Below are positions 18,201 through 22,209 of a stretch of DNA of 22,209 nucleotides, piece by piece. Numbering within the stretch: position 1 is the stretch's first letter; every line of letters starts with the position of its first letter. The stretch is from Plakobranchus ocellatus (Eukaryota > Mollusca > Gastropoda > Plakobranchidae), in contig BLXT01005610.1 in NCBI GenBank assembly GCA_019648995.1, forward strand, positions 1,100 to 23,308, read 5' to 3'. A model generated the notes under the pieces. It was not told the DNA's origin, did no database searches, and worked only from the letters and a program-made list of their open reading frames with translations. The position numbers and the translations under genes are program-made.

Positions 18201-19785
18201 GCTGGCAGCAAAGAGGGCTACTAATCCCCGGGAAATTTCTATTGCACTCCTGCAACCGGGGCGATCTAGTATGAGATCACAAAAAAATAAATGCACTCTA
18301 GAAAGTTTAACATGTCTGTTCTGTTTTTGTTTTTCATTTAAGCCTAATAAGCAAAAATATTCTTGGAATTACTGTGAAATGATTTTTGCCTTCGAGAGAA
18401 ACATACACAGTTTGACCAGTTTGTACAAATGTCAACGGAAACCTTTTTATTGTAAGTTTCATAAATTTAAACACGTAATGTCAAACTCAGAGAACGCCAT
18501 GAAATGGCTTTTATTTATCTATTAAGAAAATTAAAAGAAAAGTTAAAAAGAAATTAGATGTAGATTTTTACTCAGAACTTGAGAATCTAAATTTTACAAA
18601 AGTAAGCTCAGAATAGACTACATCAAGATAGCCAAGCAAAACCTTTCAACTTTATATATTGCCATATAAAGTTAGGATTAATTATTTGGCTTACATTTTC
18701 AACTTTGTCAATAACATGTGGCCTGTTCAATCAGGTTTTACTATAGTAAACAATATTTAAAAGTGTAATGAGCTTTCTTCGGAAAATCTTATGAATTGGG
18801 GACGCGCATTTTTTAAAACAATCAGAGTTGTCTAATTTTAATTTTTCGCTCGCCAAATAACAATAAGAATTTCATGATTTCTTTGCATTTACAAAATCAA
18901 AATCTCCCAGTCGCATGATGTTCTGAAGATGGCTCATTGTCATTCGTCCACACCCAAGTTATGTTTTTGTTCTCGGATACTCTCTTTCTCTCCCTCCCCT
19001 CTTATCTGACATCTGTTCTCTGAATCGTTCCCTTGCACGCTCTCTTTCCCTTTTTTACCCTTTCTTTATGTGATATGTGAGAATAAAACTGCATTTGGTT
19101 TTTTTTTTTTTTCCTCCTCTCCAAAAACGAAAACAACACATTTCCGATTCTTTAAGAAGACTAGTTGCTTCATGCCCTTTATTTTTCCATTTCCGATCAG
19201 ACTGCTACGACTATATCCGGAATCCTTTCAGGGCCCATCCTGGGCGTGTTCACTCTCGGTCTACTTTGTCCACAGGCAACTGCAAAGGTATTATTGCTTC
19301 ATTCTCTCTATACATGTAACAATCTTTCAATATGTTTACAATGAAGCACGAAAAAAATTTTTGAACTTTTTGAATTGTTTTCCAGTTAAACTGTTTTGAC
19401 TTTGTCTAGAGTTATGATAAAGGAAAAAAATTGCTTTGTCGTTACGTGGCCTGATAGAAATCTCAAAGAATTGCAATAATTTTGTCCTTATCAAATATAC
19501 CTATAACTATCTCTGCCACTTTATCGCTTCCCGCCCTAAAATAATATAGTAATAGCGAGAATTAGCAGAACAATGATTGCCTGTGTGCCTTTGACTTATT
19601 TCATTTCAGGGGGCATTGGCTGGAATACTTGGAACCTCTACTTTAATGTTTTTGTTTCTAATCGGGAAATGGAGTTCTACACTTCTGAAAGCTGAAACAC
19701 CGTTGTTTTGCATTAGCAACTGCAACACCTCAGTTTCGAAGTTTGACGTTACAAAGCATCGAATTCCACAGCCTACCATGGATAC
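2831..19785 (+). CDS. SLC5 family sodium:solute symporter, internal part of gene (7 exons; 5' and 3' ends not found)
   Basis: Join of 2831-2971, 3503-3632, 8717-8805, 13800-13915, 17927-17994, 19201-19287 and 19610-19785. All six complete introns are GT..AG, and codon phases (2,0,2,1,0,0 then 2) match at every junction, giving about 269 codons with no stop. SLC5 landmarks appear in family order: DPT then IGG..W..YGVNQ..IQR, the extracellular ENCDP, GLAGL, the serine-rich STVSAGLNS helix followed by LEDYVK, GPILGVFTLGLL, and a final membrane helix before a Cys-containing loop. SLC5 proteins are LeuT-fold plasma-membrane carriers that use Na+ to drive uptake of sugars, monocarboxylates, vitamins, iodide or choline. 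The YGVNQ..IQR..TCKT and GPILGVFTLG patterns favour the SMCT/SMVT (SLC5A8/A12/A6) branch; the substrate is not readable from sequence. Human relatives are about 610-635 residues, so roughly residues 230-500 are covered. It looks intact and functional where visible. Confidence 0.93.
2972..3502. other. SLC5 intron, 531 bp
   Basis: GTGAGT...TTTCTTAG intron. It has one GC-rich spot, GGCGCCGGCGC, at about 3299-3309. Nothing else recognised. Confidence 0.7.
3503..3632 (+). CDS. SLC5 exon B: TM8-like helix and ENCDP loop
   Basis: The acceptor TTTCTTAG follows a T-rich tract; the donor is CAG|GTGCTT. The frame reads AMALNVPLRWIATIMLF, a hydrophobic segment ending LIGLYMSALF, then ENCDPLRAKLVSARNQ. 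The Cys-Asp-Pro triplet after this helix is highly conserved in SLC5 proteins (YxxCDPL..GKI..PDQ in SMCT/SMVT). The terminal Gln codon closes in phase 0. The intron behind it is 5,084 bp. Confidence 0.92.
3633..5104. other. SLC5 intron, first part
   Basis: AT-rich intronic sequence. A 74-codon open frame (4049-4273) resembles nothing known and has no splice or codon-bias support. Nothing else seen. Confidence 0.5.
5105..5640. repeat. Diverged tandem repeat with tRNA-like B-box module
   Basis: Two adjacent units of about 144 bp start at 5105 and 5249 with near-identical TTGTTTTCATCA.CTCACGT.TTACC, and each continues through AGACAC.ATGTGGTTT.AA and GATGCAGATAACA-like text. A weaker third unit is seen around 5480-5530 (ATGGTTTTTAAAGTTGGTG..AAACTGGTGTAGATAA). 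A second module is duplicated at 5442 and 5569: TCGGCTACCAC.TGA.AGGTCCGA, followed in the first copy by GGTTCGAAT, which fits the tRNA B-box (GGTTCGANNCC). This suggests a SINE-like or tRNA-derived ancestor. The ORF over it (5105-5350) is a by-product of the repeat. Confidence 0.55.
5641..8095. other. SLC5 intron, middle part with AGATCT-rich patch
   Basis: No gene recognised. A 73-codon frame at 6049-6270 is unidentified. Between 7080 and 7925 there are about six AGATCT/TAGATCTAGA-type sites. At 7093 an ATG in fair context reads MSGRSR and runs straight into CGAG|GTGAGA, a shape that could be a tiny first exon, but nothing else supports it. Confidence 0.4.
8096..8169 (+). repeat. (CT)n microsatellite
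   Basis: Uninterrupted CT dinucleotide run of 37 units in the intron before the exon at 8717. Confidence 0.97.
8170..8716. other. SLC5 intron, last part before exon C
   Basis: AT-rich intronic sequence ending with the AATGCTTCAG acceptor. Nothing else seen. Confidence 0.55.
8717..8805 (+). CDS. SLC5 exon C: GLAGL segment before the Na+-site helix
   Basis: The acceptor is AATGCTTCAG and the donor TCAAG|GTCAGT. It reads IVPLFMMDILSPTTGLAG then LYLAGLFCASS, equivalent to LMPY.V.D.L...PGLPGLFV in the family. The last two bases (AG) form a Ser codon with the first base of the next exon. A longer open frame overlaps this exon in another phase (8596-8862) and is only a shadow. Confidence 0.9.
8806..9519. 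other. SLC5 intron, first part
   Basis: AT-rich intronic sequence with a G-rich patch (GGGGGAAGAAAGGGGTGTGTG near 9382-9402). The minus-strand 61-codon frame here has no support. Confidence 0.5.
9520..9664 (+). CDS. Orphan exon-like ORF (possible first exon), unknown
   Basis: An ATG at 9520 opens a basic 48-codon frame (starts MSAIRKRSWVIYQSNVNKF) that runs into AAA|GTAAGT, a perfect consensus donor, before the in-frame stop. The frame is also open upstream to 9475. The local base composition is richer in GC than the flanks. It could be the first exon of an intronic gene, a piece of a transposon gene, or chance. It lies about 0.9 kb before the P-element relic on the same strand, but no continuity to the THAP segment was seen. 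Confidence 0.2.
9665..10397. other. Intronic sequence upstream of P-element relic
   Basis: No gene recognised. The stretch 10140-10400 is less AT-rich and may be part of the mobile element's 5' region or of whatever it was rearranged with; the minus-strand frame 10215-10469 enters the hairpin and is a by-product of it. Confidence 0.4.
10398..10465. repeat. Perfect 29-bp inverted repeat with 10-bp loop
   Basis: Arms 10398-10426 and 10437-10465 are exact reverse complements (left arm begins GCAAAGGACGTAAGAGG, right arm ends CCTCTTACGTCCTTTGC), with loop TCATAGACCT. The right arm is part of the THAP-like coding segment (RLHTSYVLC), so the left arm is an antisense copy of transposon coding sequence. 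Confidence 0.95.
11528..11608 (+). repeat. Internal duplication in the P-element relic, copy 1
   Basis: About 80 bp aligning with 11820-11899. The last 38 bases differ at only four positions (CAAGC.ACA.GGCTACATC, then GTTGTCCAAAGATTT). The equivalent sequence in copy 2 encodes part of the conserved block ending RASHMATSKVVQRF. The copy sits upstream of its expected place in the transposase order. Confidence 0.75.
11820..11899 (+). repeat. Internal duplication in the P-element relic, copy 2
   Basis: Partner of 11528-11608; this copy is in the expected reading frame of the transposase block and is probably the original. Confidence 0.72.
12002..12260. mobile_element. MITE-like element with about 35-bp inverted ends
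   Basis: The left end is CCCTATCCGTGTGTGGGGG, then GGTAATTTTGTTACCCC (12006-12040), preceded by TTAA (12002-12005). The right end (12222-12260) read in reverse complement gives CCTATTCGTACAGGGGG, then AGGGTAACAAAATCACCCC. The interior is short, AT-rich and non-coding. TTAA at the left edge suggests a piggyBac- or Kolobok-type target, but the right flank reads TATA rather than TTAA. Confidence 0.55.
12302..12415 (-). repeat. Additional inverted ends of the same family
   Basis: Two more reverse-oriented ends follow. 12303-12326 in complement reads CTTATCCGTACTTGTGGGGTAAC. 12399-12415 in complement reads TTAAACCTATCTGTACG, which includes a TTAA. They may mark nested or successively truncated elements, or the true right end of a longer 12002-12415 element. 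Confidence 0.45.
12416..12785. other. Intronic sequence, nothing recognised
   Basis: Less AT-rich stretch (12416-12610) with no frame or motif I can name, then AT-rich sequence. Confidence 0.4.
12786..13210. repeat. Tandem duplication carrying GA microsatellites
   Basis: Two units, 12786-12950 and about 12968-13210, share GTGTTTGTG..GCACG.GGCGG.TTTATGGT, a GA-rich tract, GGAAACA.(C/G)TGACAAAGAAA.AGAATGAAT, and GTTAGGCCTACTGAGAT.GGTAGTAGGA.GAGAG. The GA tract is short in unit 1 and expanded to roughly 120 bp (13016-13136) in unit 2. The Ser/Leu-repeat frame on the minus strand (12910-13146) is a by-product. Confidence 0.85.
13211..13799. other. SLC5 intron end, with a possible decayed minus-strand coding piece
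   Basis: On the minus strand from about 13551 to 13440 a frame reads VSIENSPGAEADQQPTEA then KKKQQKLQKVQNQ and stops, a plausible lysine-rich C-terminus. It is preceded by stops unless an acceptor (GGACAG) is used. The 13542-13580 part recurs at 16174-16210, so it is probably repeat-derived. Ends with the TTGTTTCAG acceptor of exon D. Confidence 0.3.
13542..13580 (+). repeat. Dispersed ~37-bp repeat, copy 1
   Basis: GATACTGTCAGATTCTGTCC, then GCAGTGGCTTTAC, matches 16174-16210 at about five positions in six. Both copies lie in introns of the same gene. Confidence 0.6.
13800..13915 (+). CDS. SLC5 exon D: Ser/Thr-rich Na2-site helix and following loop
   Basis: The acceptor is TTGTTTCAG and the donor ATAG|GTAAGT-like (GTAAGTT). 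It reads STVSAGLNSISAV (first Ser split by the intron), then ILEDYVKVYVKRHIRDNK and ARLYSQIIG. It aligns with [21 protein letters not shown] of SLC5A8-type proteins. By comparison with vSGLT, the adjacent Ser-Thr pair at the start lies where the Na2 sodium is coordinated, so the coupling-ion site appears kept (family knowledge plus alignment by eye). The basic stretch after LEDYVK is the expected cytoplasmic loop. Confidence 0.93.
13916..14288. other. SLC5 intron, first part
   Basis: Intronic sequence after the exon D donor. Short frames on both strands (13786-14040, 14002-14190) have no support. Confidence 0.5.
14289..14359. repeat. (TA)n microsatellite
   Basis: Near-continuous TA dinucleotides with a few C interruptions at the left edge. 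Confidence 0.95.
14360..15089. other. SLC5 intron, nothing recognised
   Basis: Unremarkable intronic sequence. A 73-codon frame at 14502-14723 resembles no family I know and has no splice support. Confidence 0.45.
15090..15450. repeat. Trinucleotide array, (ACT)n grading into (GCT)n
   Basis: A nearly pure ACT run (about 15090-15268) passes through mixed ATT/CCT units into a GCT/GTT/GCC-rich half (about 15270-15450). The array gives long open frames on both strands (poly-Ser, poly-Tyr, poly-Val, poly-Leu), none of which is a credible protein. Confidence 0.95.
15451..17926. other. SLC5 intron, last part before exon E
   Basis: Mostly AT-rich. Around 16775-16963 a 62-codon lysine/asparagine-rich frame (start MHRMSKKANIRNNFYSKQE) is followed by further adenine-rich text to about 17100. 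It could be a decayed mobile-element gene, but I recognise no motif. The stretch ends with the TTTCTCTAG acceptor. Confidence 0.4.
16174..16210 (+). repeat. Dispersed ~37-bp repeat, copy 2
   Basis: Partner of 13542-13580: GAATACTGACAGATCCTGTCC, then ACAGTGGTTTTAC. Confidence 0.6.
17927..17994 (+). CDS. SLC5 exon E: hydrophobic helix
   Basis: The acceptor TTTCTCTAG has a good pyrimidine tract; the donor AAG|GTAAGT is perfect consensus. Two bases complete a codon with the previous exon's G (GCT, Ala). It then reads VLVSVLCLQLVLLVAK and IEGIIK, matching the helix between the LEDxxK loop and the GGPL helix in the family (VVYGALCIGMAALAS..). It is short and weak alone; phase and position make it convincing. 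Confidence 0.85.
17995..19200. other. SLC5 intron, 1,206 bp, with a GC-rich island
   Basis: Mostly AT-rich, but 18160-18270 is a GC-rich island (contains CCTCAGCGGCACAGGATGGG and CCCCGGGAAATTTC). The island is open on the minus strand (18102-18296), reading SAIEISRGLVALFAASANS then HPVPLRQYG; unidentified. Pyrimidine-rich tracts near 18975-19060 precede exon F. Confidence 0.45.
19201..19287 (+). CDS. SLC5 exon F: GPILGVFTLG helix
   Basis: The acceptor is CCGATCAG and the donor AAAG|GTATTA. Twenty-nine whole codons, phase 0 to 0, read TATTISGILS then GPILGVFTLGLLCPQATAK. This corresponds to AALSVFGMVGGPLLGLFTLG followed by PxANxKG, one of the best-conserved blocks of the SMCT/SMVT branch. Two longer frames over this exon (19070-19399, 19077-19319) are out of phase and meaningless. 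Confidence 0.93.
19288..19609. other. SLC5 intron, 322 bp
   Basis: Short GTATTA...TTTCATTTCAG intron, the smallest seen in this gene. Nothing else in it. Confidence 0.75.
19610..19785 (+). CDS. SLC5 exon G: membrane helix plus extracellular loop
   Basis: The acceptor is TTCATTTCAG and the donor GATAC|GTAAGC. It reads GALAGILGTST and a Leu/Phe-rich helix ending LIGKW, then a hydrophilic loop with two Cys (FCISNC), one N-glycosylation sequon (NTS) and a final PQPTMD. In SLC5A8-type proteins the same place holds the KGA..G helix and a loop with Cys and sequons before a WYSLSY-type helix. The exon ends in phase 2. The next coding exon should start with one base closing a Thr codon; I could not find it before 22209. 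Confidence 0.9.
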
Positions 19786-19810
19786 GTAAGCAATAAAAAG
19801 AATTATAATA

Positions 19811-19930
19811 AAAGGGCTTTGTTAAAAATTAATGTCGTCCAAATCCGCTTTATCGAATGATGTCAAAGGAAAGGCTTTGTTAAAAATTAATGGATTATAT
19901 GTTCTCGAAAACTACCTTATCGAATAATAT
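19811..19930. repeat. Short direct repeat, two units about 59 bp apart
   Basis: GGCTTTGTTAAAAATTAATG occurs at about 19816 and 19873, each followed about 25-30 bases later by CTTTATCGAATGATGT or CCTTATCGAATAATAT. Confidence 0.75.
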
Positions 19931-20921
19931 AAAATGCGGATGCTGAATCGTTGAAAAATGAATATTGCTAGTGTTTCCGAGAAGAAACTATAAAAGTAAA
20001 TTGTAGTATAACAGGCGTTTGAAGGTTGTTAATATTTAAATTTTCAAAAAATAGCATATTAAATGTTGCTTTTGTCTCCAATTCATAAATTTTTCTAAAG
20101 GCGCTATTAAACAATGAACAAAAAAAAAAGTCTATCTTTCGAATTCGGAAATTTCATGAAATTATGTATGCTTTGACTGACGAAATAATTAATCAACAAC
20201 AAACTATCACGCTTTTGTTGTTTATACAAAAACTAAAACAACAATAACAGTTATAACAAAACAACAATAGCAACAACAAAATAGTAACTACCGGTAACTA
20301 CTTCTATTACTTCTACTCTCACGTATTCCACAATTCGAGTATAATAGTAAACGAGCACTGGCTTCGCATCTCCGTTTTCACGTTGTTTTCACTACCCAGC
20401 TTGCAGATGTGATGGTAGTCATCTTAAATATTTATTATATCCGGCGCCGCACTAGCTTCACTTCACAGCTCACTCTCAATGATATTCACTTTACTGCTGT
20501 AGGAAAATCACTCTCTGCGAATCGTTTGCATGCGTGATTAAAGGCAAGGAGGACCGGAAAATTCAGATTTTCTGAAAATACCACAACCGGGATGTGAAAA
20601 TCTTAAATTCATCTAAAATAAAAATTTCCGTAAAATGTATTTTTGATATGGGATTGGGATGCTGCTATGCTGCTTTTTATTACATACGGGAGTACGAGAT
20701 TTAAACCTTTATGACCATTTCGACAAAATCGGAAAAAAAGACTCAAGGTCTAGGTAAAAATCCCAAATAACCTTTCCTGAAATCGGTGCTGTTTTATACA
20801 AGGAAAGTGGTGACAGAACATTTCTTGTTTGTTTAGTCCGATTAAGTAATTTTTTCATTTTAGTCTCTTCAGAAAGTAAAGTAGATCTAGATCTTCGACA
20901 GACAAGGTGAAAAACCGACTA
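19931..20921. other. Intron after exon G, nothing recognised
   Basis: AT-rich, with a CAACAA/TAACAA-rich patch around 20225-20285. No SLC5 exon found. Confidence 0.45.
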
Positions 20922-21039
20922 ATGGCAGCGGTACCAAGAGACCAGCGTTTTCGAGAAAACAATAAGAAAATTATTCAAATAGAAATTACATCAGTTCAAC
21001 AAGTAGTGGGAAGATGTTGCAAAATAATCGAATTGGAAG
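20922..21039 (+). CDS. Orphan exon-like ORF, unknown
   Basis: An ATG at 20922 opens MAAVPRDQRFRENNKK and continues about 39 codons to GGAAG|GTAAGA, a good donor, ending in phase 1. It does not match the missing SLC5 C-terminal region, which should begin with one base closing Thr and then a WYSLSY-like helix. It could be a first exon, a transposon piece or chance. A TAGATCTAGATC site lies just upstream (20882). Confidence 0.2.
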
Positions 21040-21075
21040 GTAAGAATTCGCAGTTCCCTTGTTTATTCCAAATTT

Positions 21076-21080
<5 letters not shown>

Positions 21081-21165
<85 letters not shown>

Positions 21166-21174
21166 GTACACACA
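21081..21174 (+). repeat. (CT)n followed by (CA)n microsatellite
   Basis: Pure CT run to 21135 then CA with a few interruptions to about 21174, ending exactly where copy B of the old repeat starts. Frames across it on both strands are meaningless. Confidence 0.95.
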
Positions 21175-21570
21175 GCCGTTTAATTTACACAGTTATTTAG
21201 ATCTACAAGCTCTCTAACACCATTGCATTATCTCTCAGTGATCTCTGCAAGCTCTCCGACAATCTTAACACGCTATCTTTCATACCCACCGCCCACAGCT
21301 TTAAAAAAAAAAAAACTAGTTCTGCAATGCATATCGGCTGATTAGTCAATATAGGAAACAATTCTTTCTAGAGTAAAGTAGGAATCTCTGTGCTATGTAA
21401 ACAAAGTTAGCCAAAAAACCTACTTAGCAATCATATACTTCCATTTATTCTCTCCTCTACACATAAACGTCACATCTAACATGCCATTAGGATACTATCG
21501 AACAAATTATTGTAAACATTGCTCTCAAACCATCGAGAACCTTCTTGAAATCGCTAGATGTAAAAAGTAA
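21173..21570 (+). repeat. Old dispersed repeat, copy B (uninterrupted)
   Basis: Collinear with 716-904 plus 2185-2370 and lacks the 1.28-kb insertion. The junction reads TTCTAGAGTAAAG|TAGGAATC here versus TTCTAGAATAAAT|..|TATAAAAC around the insertion in copy A. Same orientation as copy A. Class unknown. Confidence 0.75.
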
Positions 21571-22209
21571 TTTTAGCCACTTGTTATTGTTTTTAATGTG
21601 AATATCTGAGTGCATTTGCAATACATTTGCACAGTATGAGGATGAAAGGAAAACATTTCATGGTAGAAGCAGCCTGCTTTTGTATGATCGATTGGATATA
21701 AATATATGTCATTTAATTTGCCGCTCTAAGATTATAAATTAAGTTGGGAAAATGGACTAACTATATTGCGTTTGGCATCATTATGAAATGGGATGTTTCA
21801 TAGCTAAAACGGCCATTTAGCAATGAATCTATGGCACCTTAAAAAGAATCTTTGTAGATATCAAATGATATCCAACACAGCCCAAACCAGTTTTGTTATT
21901 TAATGATAAACCTTTGCTCAAATATTTTTAAGCTTTTGCTGCCACTATATTTTATAACTCGATACTTTACCATAATAACTTCTGTTTACATGTATATCTT
22001 CATAAATTTTAGCCAAGACTTATTAGTGTAGATTGTTAATACGTTAAAAAATGCAGTTTTATTTTGTGGCTTCATTTTTTATGGTCGCGAAGAGTACGTA
22101 TCGTAGACATTAAACATTGCCAGTCTTTCAGACTCTCAAACATTATCAATTTTCAGGAAAAAGCTAAGCGTTACCTAAGTTTATCTCTAGTTTGAGATCT
22201 CTCTTTGCT
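21571..22209. other. Right edge, intron or flank
   Basis: AT-rich sequence with no recognised exon, repeat or RNA gene. Confidence 0.5.

Noticed and set aside
20986-21200. Frames with SLSLSL and CVCVCV or RERERE runs
   Set aside because: They are translations of the CT/CA microsatellite; only the non-repetitive 20922-21039 part is kept as a weak candidate.

Overview
The window looks like animal nuclear DNA, probably from a mollusc or another lophotrochozoan; that placement is an inference from overall style and no marker gene fixes it. It is AT-rich, with long introns, consensus GT/AG splice sites, many microsatellites and much decayed transposon sequence. No operon, ribosome-binding-site, rRNA or CRISPR signal was seen, and no complete tRNA gene.

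One host gene runs through the window on the plus strand. Seven exons (2831-2971, 3503-3632, 8717-8805, 13800-13915, 17927-17994, 19201-19287, 19610-19785) join in consistent phase into 807 coding bases, about 269 codons without a stop. They encode the middle-to-late part of an SLC5 (sodium:solute symporter) protein, closest in motif pattern to the SMCT/SMVT branch (SLC5A8/A12/A6-like). The first exons, for roughly the N-terminal 230 residues, and the last exons, for roughly the C-terminal 100 residues, were not found and are presumably outside the window. Almost everything else lies in this gene's introns or immediate flanks.

Layout: 1-2830 is upstream intron or flank. It holds an old dispersed repeat (716-904 and 2185-2370) split by a 1,276-bp inverted-repeat DNA transposon (905-2180) with a 4-bp target duplication AAAT. 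An uninterrupted copy of the same old repeat lies at 21173-21570. Intron 3633-8716 holds a diverged tandem repeat with a tRNA-like B-box (5105-5640), an AGATCT-rich patch (7080-7925) and a CT microsatellite. Intron 8806-13799 holds the most interesting mobile DNA: a broken P-element/THAP9-like transposon (about 10437-11965) whose THAP segment begins at a perfect 29-bp inverted repeat, then a TTAA-flanked cluster of inverted MITE-like ends (12002-12415), then a tandem duplication with GA tracts (12786-13210). Intron 13916-17926 holds TA and ACT/GCT arrays. The last 2.4 kb has short repeats, an orphan exon-like ORF, CT/CA microsatellites and the second copy of the old repeat.

I see no operon-like or defence-like gene cluster. 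The points most worth following up are the nested transposon with its empty-site paralogue, the P-element relic with its hairpin and internal duplication, and the inverted-end cluster.
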